Of a DNA stretch of 64,000 bases, positions 13,411 to 26,898 are shown one piece after another. A model generated the notes under the pieces. It made no database searches. It was not told the origin of the DNA and saw only the letters and a program-made list of their open reading frames with translations. Location: NCBI RefSeq assembly GCF_003254395.2, contig NC_037648.1, positions 6,506,135 through 6,570,134 of the forward strand. The letters run 5' to 3'. The first letter of the stretch is position 1. Each line of letters starts with the position of its first letter. The DNA is from Apis mellifera (Eukaryota > Arthropoda > Insecta > Hymenoptera > Apidae). The position numbers and the translations under genes were made by a program.

Positions 13411-14232
13411 ATTATATATTATATTATATTACATTATATTATATTATATTATATTATATTATATTATATTATATTATATTATATTACATTATATTATATT
13501 ATATTATATTATATTATATTATATTACATTATATTATATTATATTATATTATATTACATTATAATTAAATTATATTATATTATATTATATTACATTATAA
13601 TTATATTATATTATATTATATTATATTATATTATATTATATTACATTATATTATATTACATTATATTATATTATATTACATATTATATTATATTATATTA
13701 TATTATATTACATATTATATTATATTATATTACATATTATATTATATTATATTACATATTATATTATATTATATTACATATTATATTATATTATATTATA
13801 TTATATTATATTATATTATATTATATTATATTATATTATATTATATTATATTATATTATATTATATTATATTATATTATATTATATTATATTATATTATA
13901 TTATATTATATATATTATATTATATTATATTATATTATATTATATTATATTATATTATATTATATTATATTATATTATATTATATTATTATATTATATTA
14001 TATTATATTATATTATATTATATTATATTATATTATATTATATTATATTACATATTATATTATATTATATTATATTATATTATATTATATTATATTATAT
14101 TACATATTATATTATATTATATTATATTATATTATATTATATTATATTATATTATATCACATGTTATATTATATTATATTATATTATATATTATATTTAT
14201 ATTATATTATATTATATTATTATATATTATAT
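13411..14232. repeat. (ATATT)n pentanucleotide satellite array, ~0.8 kb
   Basis: The array is built from ATATT/TTATA pentamers with occasional variants: TTACATT or TTACATATT interruptions spaced through the first half, a purer central block at about 13,790-14,050, and a TCACATG variant near 14,157. The variant interruptions recur in order, so parts of the array expanded as higher-order units. The 67-codon ORF across it (Tyr/Ile repeats) is a by-product. Confidence 0.95.
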
Positions 14233-17200
14233 ACATATATTAATTGTTATTATATAAATAAAAAAGTTCTATTTTTTTTTGATAAAATATAACAAGTTTT
14301 TTATATTTTATGGATTTTATAAAAAACCCATATACAGCACTATTTTTAGAACAGATGTTAGGTTTTAAAACTAAGTGTATTAGAATTCAATTCTGAAGAC
14401 TAAATAAACATAAAAATATAAGTTTAATTTTATTTATTAAGTTATAAGCAAGTTTAAATAACTCTGCATTATATGATGATGCAAAGTGAAGATAGAACGA
14501 GGTATAACGAAGATAAATTTATCTCATTTTATCTCTTTTACGTTTCATCTAAAAAATCTAATTTTAATTAGATTTAATATATAATTTGATATATAAGTTT
14601 AAAATAATATTTTTGTATATCTTTTAATATTTTATATAACTTTCTCGTTTGTTTTTTAGAATCTTCCAAAAATATCCCAAAAAAATATTAATATTATATT
14701 TTATAAAGATACAAATATTTTCTAAATTATTAAAAAATAAAATATATTTTATTTTTAAATTAATATTAAAATTTAATAAAATTTATTTATTTAAATTCAT
14801 ATTTTAATATAATATATAATATAATAATATTTTAATATTATAATATATATAATTATATATATTGTTATATATTATTATATATTATATATAATATAAATTT
14901 ATAATATAATATAATATATTTATAATATATATTATAATATAATATAATATATTTATAATATATATTATAATATAATATAATATAAATCAATAAGTATGTT
15001 ATATAAATAATTAAAATTATACATTTTTTAAATAAATAAGTATTGCTTTAATTACATTATTAGATATAATTATAATTAGATTTATATAATTAAATTAATA
15101 ATTTTTATAATTATTGCAAAACAATATAACTCTGCATAATATTTTTAACATTCATTTTCAAAATTTTTATTATTTTATATAATTAACATTTTTTAATTAT
15201 TAGAAGAAATTTCTTAATAATATTATCGATTTTTATAATATAATAATATTATAATAATTTATCTACATTAATAAATAATTTTAAAAATTTATTAATTTGA
15301 TTATAAATATCTATATTATACTTATGTTGATTTAAGATAACTATATGCAATATGCGTCTGACATATACATGATGATACTACTTACAGAGTACTACATTAT
15401 ATTCTCGTATTCTACTTATGCATGTGATAAGTTATATTATATATAACTATAGAAAATTTTTATATAATCATAATTATGTTTTTAAAAAATTTCACTTTAT
15501 TTTTATGAATATATTTTTTATGAAATCATTGTATAAAACTAAGGATTATCAAAAATTGAAATTTTATTAGATAAATAAATAGACGAATTTCAATTTTGTT
15601 ATTATTAAAAACATTCAAATGTCTTTAATAAAATTAATGTTGACTTATATTAAATAAAAATATAATTATATATATAATATTTATTATAATTATATTTACA
15701 AGAAATAAAAATAAATTTTAAAAATTAATAAAACTATTATTTTATTTTTTTTATTAAAATAAATGTATATATATTTGTTAAAATTATAATATATAGTATA
15801 TATTAAATTCATTCATATTATTATTAAAATATATTAATAATTCCTTTTTTTTTTTGCTTTTATTAATTGTGTTAGAATACATTTTTAATGAAAGAATTAT
15901 ATCAAAATTTGCACTATTTTTTATTTATATTAAAGCAAAATTATGTTAAAAAAATATTGTATTATAATTTCCATACTTATCTAAATAATTTAGATACTTA
16001 TCTATTTATTTATTATTCGTTTATCTAATATTTAATATTTAATATTTAATATTTAATTGATCTATTATATATTACATTTTGTGATATAAAATTATATTAG
16101 AAATATATTAAATTTTCAAATTTTCACAAATTTTCAAATATATTTAATTATATATTAAATATATTTTTAAAAAATACACATTCATACGGAAATATATATT
16201 TATTATTTATATAATACAATATAAATTAATTTGAAAAAATTAATTCACATTTTAATTAATTAATTAACATTTAATTTGGAGTTAATTTAAAAAAAATAAA
16301 TAACAATGATAATCAATATTTGACAAATTTACTTAATTATTTGTTACATAACTTATGTTACATTAAAGTCTTATTATATTAAACTTTTATATTAAACGTT
16401 ATTCTTTCAAAATGAACGCATGATTATTACATCTTAAAATATATATATCTGCCATTTTATATTTATCATTCTATATATCTATTATTCTATCAATTGATAA
16501 TGTCAAATCTAAATATATTTATTCATGTTGTAATAATTTTAAAATTAAATAAAAATGTTTTTCATAAATAAATTATGTATATTACATTTCATAGAAATAT
16601 AATTCAACGTTACAATTGATGTCTTTCATAAATAAATCGTCTAGACTACATTCCATAAAAATGCAACCCAATAAAATGTATGCAACATATCTAGTCTGTT
16701 ACGTGTATGTCATTGAAGATCGAATTGTGTTATATACATATATAAACGCATATATACACATATATATCTATATGTAGAAGTTTTCTTGCGTAAATACTAG
16801 AGGACTTCATAGCATCGCAACGTCAACTTGCGTAACGATGACGAGCGTGATGAATCGAAGTTCGCGCGGATGAACGTGACGAGTGATCGATCCGCATATG
16901 TTTGTGACATTGATCGACGTTATTTGTGACGCTTTTACTTATTACGCCTACACACGGTCACGTAGCTCGTAACGACGTAATCGATTGTGCCGAGGCTATA
17001 GAGATTATGGGGACACTGGCCCCATCACAGGCTTCTCCACGTAAAAAAGAAAACCAGACCTTGTTGAATAATAAATCTTTTCATTTGCTCACAGTACAAC
17101 GATTGCGATACGAGACATCATGCTTGGATTGGAATAAAAATGTATACACATGCATGAAATTGTGAAATGTTATTATTTTGCGAAAATATCTGTGGTGTTA

Positions 17201-17880
17201 ATATTACATGATGTAGTTTTACGAAAGATGGTTCAATTATGAATAAATATTTTGCAAGTTTATAAGTATAATAGTTATATAAATATATACATAGTTATAA
17301 AATATTGTAAGTAAACATTTGTTTTGATTTTTTTGTTTTGTTAACCAGAAAAGTTGCAAATATTTTAATAATTGAAAATATATTCTTTTGAAAAGAATTG
17401 CTTAATCATAAATTTGTATTCTCTTGGAATTCCATATTCGCAAAATATAAAAAACTTGTTTTTTTAATAGCTTTCAACAAAATGGATATATATTATCGTA
17501 GATGTTTGTCTCAAAAATTTTATTTTAAAAAATTTTTATATTCAATAAATTCATGCAGAATTAAAAAAACTTAGTAGTTTAAGTCACAATTTCTCAAAAA
17601 TTATAAATTAAAAAGAAAATATGTAATTTAATTTTAAATTTTTATAAAATTATATATTTTATATATATATCGTAACTAATTAATATAATATAATTTATAT
17701 AAATATAAAAGTGTTTCAAATGTCGAATAATTACATAATAAACAAGTACAAGAATTTTAGGAAGTTGATTTATAATAATATTAGATATAATTCATTATAA
17801 AGATATATTTATTACAACTTGATCAATTAAGCGGGCATGACTTAATAACAAAACAATCTTAACAAAACAATCTTAAAAAT
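14233..17880. other. AT-rich intergenic DNA with a complex island at 16,790-17,165
   Basis: Mostly very AT-rich. At 14,431-14,622 lies a sequence with a diverged partner at 22,511-22,672. At 14,900-14,990 a ~33 bp AT-only unit is tandemly repeated about twice. The 16,790-17,165 island has repeated TGACGAG words (16,839-16,845 and 16,877-16,883) and TTTGTGAC words (about 16,910 and 16,923), and could be a regulatory element. The 79-codon ORF at 16,926-17,165 shows no domain. A minus-strand AATAAA (plus 17,808-17,813) probably ends the transcript of the gene that follows. Confidence 0.5.
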
Positions 17881-17881
17881 T

Positions 17882-18892
17882 TTACAAAAGGGTAGTAGCA
17901 GATGCATAAGTGAGACTTCCAATAGGTGCGTAAGCTAAGGGTGATGAGTAAGCAGTTGTATATGCATAGGCATTAGGATAAGAGGCAAAAGTGGTAACAG
18001 TTTTGGTTGCTGGCAAGTTTACTAATCTCGCCGTTTGTGGAACTTTTTCTGGCAATTGTACCGGAGTGACAAGAGCTTTCACTGGTGTAGCAGTCTGTTG
18101 TTGCTGTTGTGATTGTTGTCGTTGCAATGATTGTTGTTTTTGATGTTCTTGTTGCTGTCCCTGTTCTTGTTGTATTCTCTGCTGTTGCTGAATTTGCTGT
18201 TGGAATCGCAATCTGGATTGTTGTTGAAGCTGTTGCAATTGTTGCAACTGTTTCTGTTGCTGTTCTTGTTGTTGTCTTTCAAACTCTTTCAATTGTTGCA
18301 GTTGTTGTTCTTGTTGTTGTCGAAGTTGCTCGTCACGAGCGATTGGACCGTTGGATGCAATTAGAGGACCGGATCTAGCCTCAACTACTTCAACGTCAGA
18401 ATCTGGACCGCTGGCTGGAATGACTGGAGCTGGTGCAGGTGCTGCAGGCAGAACAGGTGCAGCTGCCGCAGCAGGCGCAATGGCTGGTGCGTATGGTAAT
18501 AATGGAGCTGCAATGGCTGTTACAGCGGTTGCTGGTTCCCGGCTTACCACTGCGTTAAAGCCATTTATCGGATCCGCTGTATACTCGACTATGCGTCGAG
18601 TACCGTCTGCCTCAATCAAGCTGTAGCTACCTTGTACCAAATCGCCATTTCTAGTTTCATATTGGGCTTTAGAGTCTCCGGTTACAGCATCTTGGACGTC
18701 ATACGCAAAACTGTAGTGGGGTGCCGCCTCTAATTCCTCGAGTTTTGCTGCCACTATAGGTGCCGGTATCGCCGGTACCACCGCCCCTTTTGAAAAGACT
18801 GCCACGCTTAAGAGTATGATGAGCTGAATATAAAAAGAAAATTTTTTCAGAAAATTATTTAATTCAAGAAAGAACGAAATTCTATAAAATTA

Positions 18893-18956
<64 letters not shown>

Positions 18957-19598
18957 GATATATATTTCTTTTATATTCAAAATCAATTTTAATTATTAAA
19001 ATTAAAATTTTTTTCGTTTTTTTTTGTTCAAATATATATCTGTTGTAATTTATAAATATATAATATAAAGATATATCTGTATGTAATATCGATAATAATC
19101 GTAAAATTTTTTATAATAAAAAAGACAGATTTACATTACTGTTATGTAATTTCATCAAAAGTTAAGATGATCAATATCTAGTGGCATATGCTTTATGCTA
19201 ACTTGATGCACAGCTTGTTGTTGATCGATAAAGTAATTAATATTTAATAATTTAGCAGATATATATTAGATAATAATACAAAATTTGATGAAACTACAAT
19301 ATTTGTGAAACTTTTAAATATTTCAAAATATATTTGAAATTTTCGATTTTTGATAATTATAATTGTCCTAAAAACAATAAAAAAAGAATAATAAAAATGA
19401 AAATTAATAATAGATATTGCAACAAAAAAAAGGAAAAATACAATATATTTTAAATATAAACAAATATATAAAAAAAAGAAAGAAATATAATAAATTAATA
19501 TAATATAATATTTAATTAATAAAACTAATTAAAATGATCTTTATGTTAAGTCTATGTTTATTGATTTCTAGCAAAGAACTTCTTACCTTTCCAGCCAT
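17882..19598 (-). CDS. Cuticular protein, CPR family RR-2, with a long glutamine-rich C-terminal region (2 exons, 317 aa)
   Basis: Exon 1 is 19,598-19,587 (codons MAGK) with donor gtaaga. Exon 2 is 18,823-17,882 after the acceptor atattcag. The joined start, MAGKLIILLSVAVFSKG, is a signal peptide. The RR-2 chitin-binding domain covers about residues 40-100 (HYSFAYDVQDAVTGDSK, then GSYSLIEADGTRRIVEYTAD and NGFNAVV). An Ala/Pro linker (~110-140) and an acidic patch (DSDVEVVEAR) follow. Residues ~168-248 are dominated by Gln with scattered Arg, Glu and Leu. The tail is rich in Tyr, Ala, Ser and Thr. Most CPR proteins of this class have Ala/Pro/Val repeats instead, so the Gln block is the odd feature; CAG/CAA expansion is a likely origin. 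A polyadenylation signal AATAAA lies at plus 17,808-17,813, ~70 nt past the stop. Antisense ORFs at 18,109-18,626 are shadows. Confidence 0.92.
18901..18953. repeat. (TA)n microsatellite inside the intron of the Gln-rich CPR gene
   Basis: About 53 bp of uninterrupted TA dinucleotides, ~80 nt downstream of the exon 2 acceptor in plus coordinates (upstream of it in the gene). Likely length-polymorphic. Confidence 0.92.
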
Positions 19599-19625
19599 GT
19601 TTGTTTGCAAGAAGATCGCCAGAAG

Positions 19626-19662
19626 ACTGATGCCTTGGGGTAAAATTCGTCGTACTTTTATA
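19626..19662 (-). promoter_or_regulatory. Core promoter (TATA box plus initiator) of the Gln-rich CPR gene
   Basis: On the minus strand TATAAAA lies at 19,662-19,656. The initiator TCAGT lies at 19,630-19,626 with its A at 19,628, 34 nt downstream. The 5' UTR to the ATG at 19,598 would be about 30 nt. Confidence 0.7.
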
Positions 19663-20110
19663 CGCCTGATGACTGTCGCTGTTTTCGTGTCATCCGCTAA
19701 CAATAATCGAGCTATTCCTTGCACCCAAACTCACATCGAAACACCTGTCTTACACACAGTGTCCCCACTTAATCTCTCCTTGTTTTATTTAGCCTACCTA
19801 TTACTCTCTTTCTTTTGCCATTCGATGACCTCCTCATAAATGTTACGATGTATATACATACAACCACAAACCGATGAGTATACACGCTTATGTTTCTTCA
19901 TATCGTCGTAGTGAATACACGCGACCTGTATGCCAATATGTCGAAGATACGAAGTCTCGAGGTCATACGATGAAACCGCGAACGCAAACTGTGAACTCTA
20001 CTCTAACCCTCCCTTGTGATGAAAGGTGCGTACTTCCAAAAGTTTATAATATTGCGCGATTGTTATCGATTAGCATTTATGTCGCAGCTACGACACATTG
20101 AACTAAGGCT
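19663..20110 (-). promoter_or_regulatory. Upstream regulatory region of the Gln-rich CPR gene
   Basis: About 450 bp of markedly more complex, less AT-rich DNA just upstream of the TATA box. It ends abruptly at about 20,110, where AT-rich sequence resumes. It holds the word GAGGTCAT in opposite orientations (19,825-19,832 minus, 19,959-19,966 plus), each with an AGGTCA nuclear-receptor half-site. Ecdysone-pathway nuclear receptors are known cuticle gene regulators, but the sites here are unproven. ORFs through it are not considered genes. Confidence 0.4.
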
Positions 20111-22823
20111 ATAGGCCAAAAGTTTCTTAATAGGAAGAATTATTATTCTTCTATTTGAATAAGTGTTTGAAAAATTTTTATAATACGACTATATTAGAAT
20201 AATTTACAATTATCAGATAGATTGATTAATAATAAATTGGTAAACAAAATTATTATTATTATTATATGAGAGGAATATCAAATAATTTATTTTTAAATTA
20301 TATATATTAAAATTATCATTAATTAAATTAATATTACAATACATTTAATTAATTATTTTTTCATTCAAATTTTTCATTTTTATTCTCACGCAAATATAAT
20401 ATAATTTTTTTTGTGTTATTTAAATTTTCATAAAAAATTAAATTAAATTAAATTATATTATTAAATTATATTAAATTAAATTATTATTTTTAATTATTTA
20501 ATAGTTTTTTAATTTTAAAAATAAAAATATATCTCTATTTTAAAAATAAATCAATTAATTTTATATTTCGTGCATTAGAGCATTTGCATTTTGTAAAAAA
20601 TTATAAAAAAGTATATTTCTGTTTATTCAATAAATATTCTATTTTTTAACAATAGTAAACTATTAATAATCTATAAAATATAGAATTTAAATAATACAAT
20701 TATAATTTATTTTTTATGTAGTACTGATTACCAATAATTTTCAGAAAAATTTAATTTAAAATTTTTTTTTAATTTTTATAAAAAATTTTATAAAATATTT
20801 CGGTTAAACTTATTAATGAAATTTTAACAATAATTCCCTATAAAATAATTTAATATGATATTTTATAAGTAAAAATATATGGAATAATTATCATCTTTTA
20901 AAATTGTATTTTAATAATAAAATTTAATAATAATAATAATAATAATAAAATTTCGGTTAATAAATTTGAAAATCTATTATATCTCAAAATTATATCTAAT
21001 AATCTAATAATATAGAAAATAAAAAAAATTAAAAATTAAAATAAAATAAAATTAATAATAATTCAAATACATTTATTTACATAGTTTTTTTATACTGATA
21101 TATTATTATATTGAAATAAAATATATATTGAGATAAAAAATATATTGAATATTTTATTTAATATGTATATACTAATATAGAAATTGTACAAGATATGTAT
21201 ATATTTACAAAATGTTAATATATTCATGAATATTGATTAATATATTCTTTGAGAGAATAATTATAGATTGAAAGAAACACAAAAATTGATATAATGTAGA
21301 TAGCTTATCTATTAAATAATAAACAATTCAAGTTTGTATTAAATGAAACAAAGACAAAGTGAGCTGTGACGGAAATAAAATCGTTTCACTTTATGTTCAA
21401 TACTATCCCATAAATATATATATATATATATATATATTAATACTATAAATGGTTTAGCATTTTTTAGACATTTTTAAAATTTTATTTTTTCCCGAATTAA
21501 ATAATTATTTTTTAAAAATATCATATTTTTATTTATTACTTTAAAATGATAATAAAAATTCATGTAACAAAGAAATATAAAATTTAATATTTTTAATATA
21601 TATTTATTTTTATTAACTAAAATATTAAACTATTTTTTCACTAAACTTTTTTATTTTTATAAAATAAGATAATAAAAAAATATATAATATTTATATACAT
21701 AAATGAATTCAAATTTTAATTAAATAAATTTTTTTTATAAAAATATTTCTTTAATAATCTATACAAAATGAATTATGAATGGTATTAAAAATATTAAGAG
21801 AATAAGAAAACGTTATAATTTTTTTACATTACATAATTATTAACAAAAATATATTTATATTAATTTTAGATATATCATATGTAAAAATAATAATATAATT
21901 TTATTTTTATATCTCTATATTTAACATGATATATTTATATTTAAATTAATTATTTTCAATTTAATTAGATCTCTTTAATTTTTCTTTTAGAATAATATAA
22001 TTACATAAAAAGAAATAAGAAAGATTTTTATTTGATTATTTTCATTTGTTTATTAAAATGTATTTGAAATTTTTGCATTTGAATATGTACACAAAACTAA
22101 CATTTAAGAACCTATGGTTTATATTCTTCCATGTAATATGTATGCATGCATATGTGTATACCTGTATATTTAAAAAATGCATTACTAATGCGCATATGAT
22201 CTTTCTTTGTTTTATGTTTTCATATATATTCATATACTTTTTAAAAGTTCAATAATTCTTGTTAACATAAAAAAATTAATTTAATTTTTTATAATAAATA
22301 AATTTCTGATATAATAATAAAACGATTTAAAGATAATTTTTCAAATAATAAACAAAATTATATTTTATAAAATTAATATTAAATATTTTAAAAGCATTTA
22401 TGTATAAATAGAATATTAATATATATAAAATTTTTTTATTATAAAACATATTAAACAGGTACAATTTTAGAGGCCAAAAAAAATAAAAATTAGTATACAA
22501 AAATTAAGGCTTATTTATTAAGTTTTAAGCAATATAATCTCACATTAGATGAAACAAAATGAGATTAGAATGTAAAGATAACGATAATTTTCATTCTATC
22601 TTACTTTGTTTAATATAAAGTTTAATTAGTAATTATTTAATAACTAAATCTTAATTAACATTTTTGTATATCAATTTTTGTATTTGTTTTGCCTTTTAAA
22701 CAATTTCCAAAGAAACTCCATGAACAATATTCCTTATATTTTAATTATTATTATATAAGAATTCATAAAATTCAAATTTTTCAAATTATTAATAAAATGT
22801 AATAAATTTATAAATAAAAATAA

Positions 22824-22944
22824 TACAAAATTTATTAATAAAATTAAAATATATTTTCAATATTGTAATTAATTGTTAGTAATGCATTATATTATACTAT
22901 TATATTATATATTATACTAATTTTCTTTAAATATTATCAATTGA
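22824..22944 (+). repeat. Direct repeat copy A
   Basis: Nearly identical to 23,361-23,467. Shared words include ttcaatattg(t/c)aattaattg, ttagtaatgcatta and taattttctttaaatatt. Copy A carries an extra ATATT-type stretch after the gcatta word. The two copies are about 540 bp apart in the same orientation. Confidence 0.85.
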
Positions 22945-23360
22945 ATCTTTATTTGATGATTGCTACATTTTATGTGAAAATGAAGTGTGAACGTGAGTAT
23001 CATTTATATATTATCATTAATACGTTGAAGAAAGTCATTCGAGGTTATTCGACGAAATTACGAAAGATAGTGAATTCTATATATATTTATTGTATTTTTT
23101 TCTTATTCAATGTTCATAGTTTTATCCAATTAACAAGATTATCTTTATCATTATTCATTAATTATTAATTTTATTAATTATTATCATAATATTTAAAAAT
23201 TTTTGCATTAAAAAGAATATAAATATACGCAATAACTTTTTTAAAATTGAAAATTAAATTAAAAAATAAATATTAGAAATAATGCATAATATTGATTGTA
23301 TATATGGATTGTATATAATTTATATTATTAAATAACATTGTGTGATGCATATTATATATA

Positions 23361-23467
23361 TACAAAATTGATTAATAAAATTAAAATATATTTTCAATAT
23401 TGCAATTAATTGTTAGTAATGCATTAATAATATATTATACTAATTTTCTTTAAATATTGTCAATTGA
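23361..23467 (+). repeat. Direct repeat copy B
   Basis: Partner of 22,824-22,944. It differs by a few substitutions and by the length of the internal AT run. The high identity suggests a recent local duplication. Confidence 0.85.
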
Positions 23468-26291
23468 TATATATATATATTTTTTCAATATGTATTTTTT
23501 GTAATACATAAGAGAATAAGAGATTGAAATAGAAGATAATAAGATTTTGATCTATATATAATATTCTGATAAATTATTTTTTGTATGTATTATTTTTATG
23601 TACATATAATTTACAAAATAAAAAAATAATTTGATATTTTTAATGTATTATGTATAAAATTTTAAAAATAAATTCTTTATAAAAATGTTATGTGAATTAT
23701 TTTATTGTATTTTAAAATAAGTAAATTAAATATTATTAAATAAATAAATTAAATATTATAAATAAATGAATATTTATAAATCATTACAAATTCAGAAAAA
23801 TATATAAAAATTAAATTTAATTTTAATTTAATATAATTTTATAATAAATTTTATAAAAATTAAAAAACTTTTTCAATGATATTTTCAATGATATAATATT
23901 AATGAATATAATATATTATATATTAATATAATATAGTATAAATAAACATTATATTGAATTAATATTAATAGTATTATATATATAATAATAATAATATTAT
24001 ATTTATAATAAATTAAATATTATTTTATTATTTTTAATAATAATAAATAGGTTAAAATAATGAATGATGATAATTCTACAAATCATTAAAAATATATCTT
24101 CATTTTTCATGTTGAAAGATATATAATAATAAATAAATATTATTATAATTTAATAGTAAATAAATATTTCAATCTTAAAATAGAAAATAGATTAAAATAT
24201 CAATCAATAAAAAAGTACTAATTTTTAAAAAATATATATTATTTTAAAACATTAAAAAATTATATATTTAAATTTAATAACAATTATATAAAAATATATT
24301 AATGTAAATTATTTTAATATTTAAAATTTTTTATTGTAATTACAATATCAAATAATTATAATTTTTTATAAATTTTCATTAAAAAATATATAAAGATTTA
24401 TACAAAATATATTTTAAATAATAAATTTAAATGATTGTATGTAATTTTTGTATATTGATTTTTAATGATCTGAAAGAATAGAATTTTTAATATCGAATTA
24501 TATATTCTTTTATATTCATAATCAATGTTTAATATTTTTCAATAATAAATAAAAATTATTATAATAATAAAAATTTCAAATATATAATATCGTATATTAT
24601 ATCATATATAATAATTATTTATTAATCATTAAGAAAAAATTAAATCATTTTTTTTCATCTCTCGTTTCAATTTTCAATGGAGATTTTAAATTTTTTTTAC
24701 TTGTTTATAATAATAAATATAAAATTATATCACATTCTGAGATATAATCGTTTTTTTAATTATAGTAATATAACATGATAACGTAATACATAGTTATATT
24801 AAATATAATAATTAAAAAAATAATATTGATCAACACATACTTGTGATTTTATAATTTTTAATATATTTCTTTTTATAAATTTTAATATACTAATTAAATC
24901 TATAAATTTCATCTTACCAGAATCTATAATTTTTTAAAAAATTAAAATAAAAAAATTGAAATTTGAAAATGTTCCATGTGTTTTTATATGTGTTTCCATT
25001 GTTTTTATAATAATAGTTATTCAGTTTTTTTTTGATACGAAATGATTCTATGAATTTTGCCTAACAAAGTAATATAAATAATTATTATAAATAATTATTA
25101 TAAATAATTATTAATTTATCAACATCTAGATTTAAATCATGATCAAAGTTAAGTTAAATTGAAAACATACGATAGAACAGTCTATAGAACAGTCTGCTAA
25201 AAAGAAGAAATAACAAAGGACGTTACAATATTATTTTTATTTTCGATATAGAAACTAAATAGCTTTCTAAAAATACAAAGCAATAATACTCAATAACAAT
25301 TATTGGAGACTTTTATATTATAATATGCTATATTTTATATACTTGATTATATATTGCTATATATATGTAATAGACGAAACGCTATCATTGAATATTATCA
25401 TTACATATTTATAATACATATAATCTAAAATATAGTAGAATAACGAAAAAGAATCGCAGATCAACTTTTCAGAACTCGTTATAAAAAAAAAAGTTTGCTC
25501 TTAAAAGAATGATCTTAAAATAAATTTTGAAAAAATTCTTTAAAATCTAGAAATGTTTGAATTTGTAAAATTTAAAAAAAAAAAAACAACTTCAATTTTC
25601 ATTCTGTGTTACAACAAAAAATGATTTTCGAAAAAGTAAAAAGTAAAATAAGAGTTTTAGTTTAAAATAAATCCATGTACAGTATTATATAATTTCTTTC
25701 AAAACTATAACAGTTCAAATATTTCGACAATTTCTAAATCGAAATTTGATAATTGAAAATTAAAAATCTTTTAATTTTCTGGCATAATGATTATTAATAT
25801 ATTAAAATATATCTAAAATATATATAAAAAAGTTTAAAAAATATACAAATATAACTAAAATGTAGGGAATAGTAATAATTACAAATATCTTATAAAAGAT
25901 TTTACTATAAACGCACCGTTACAAAATAATTGCAGTATATACAGTGTGATATGACTAGTTATATAACAAATAGTATAAAAAGATAAATTTCTTTTTTATA
26001 AGCAAATGATATCAATATAATTCTATTAAACATTGAGCAATGCATAACTTAAATGACTTTAAAAATAATTAAAAAATTTTTTTGTTATAGAACATTATTA
26101 TAAATACAATCAAATATTTTATGCCGCACAATATAAAATCCAAATAAAATGCAAAAATCAATGAAAGCTAAAACTCTTTTATGAAATTAACACATTCCTT
26201 ATATTGTTAAAATAATTCTTTTTTTGTTTGAAATAGCCAAAAATTATAAATTGTAAAGCAATAAACAATCAATAACAATTACTAAAAATCT

Positions 26292-26858
26292 CTAAGGATG
26301 AAAAGCCACTGGAGCAACTTTTACGGCAGGTTTAACAATAGCCAAAGGTTTTTTATGGACAACCGCATTGAATCCATTCACAGGATCCGCCGTATATTCG
26401 ACAATCCTTCTAGTGCCATCAGCTTCAATGAAACTATAACTACCGCTCACTATATCGCCATTTCTGGTTTCTTGCTGGGATTTCGAGTCGCCTGTTAAAC
26501 TATCTTGAACATTGTAAGCATAAGTGTATTGTGGATGAGGATCATAATTAAATTCTGGATTCACGGATGCGAGTTTGGCCACTGCTGCTAGAGAAATTGC
26601 AGATCCTTTGCATGTTACAATCATACCAATCGCCAATACAATACTTATTTGCTAAAAAATAATAGAAAAATATAAAAATATAAAATTAATAAATAAAATT
26701 AAAAATATAAAATTTAAAAATAGCAATTATGTAATTCATATTTAACATTTAGAAATTTAATATTCTATTGTGTAATTAATAGTATCTTTTATATAATATT
26801 TTTAATAAAAAATTTTTTTTATAAATTATATATATAATTTACAAAATATTCTTTATTA

Positions 26859-26898
<40 letters not shown>

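Larger units (their letters stand above)
20111..26280. other. AT-rich intergenic DNA with diverged and recent repeats
   Basis: No gene found. It contains a near-tandem duplication (22,824-22,944 and 23,361-23,467) and the second copy of a diverged dispersed sequence (22,511-22,672, partner at 14,431). A region at 25,130-25,330 is slightly more complex. ORFs at 22,042-22,255 (both strands) and 22,941-23,168 have AT-driven composition and no domain. Confidence 0.55.

Noticed and set aside
13365..13568. 67-codon ORF of Tyr/Ile/Leu repeats
   Set aside because: Produced by the ATATT satellite; no start context or domain.
18079..18626. Several ORFs over the Gln-rich CPR exon (Asn-rich minus, Val/Leu-rich plus)
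   Set aside because: Frame shadows of CAA/CAG repeats; only the RR-2 frame has a domain and splice-consistent start.
19512..19839. ORFs of 70 and 101 codons around the Gln-rich CPR first exon
   Set aside because: They span a TATA box, initiator and first exon of the real gene; no domain.
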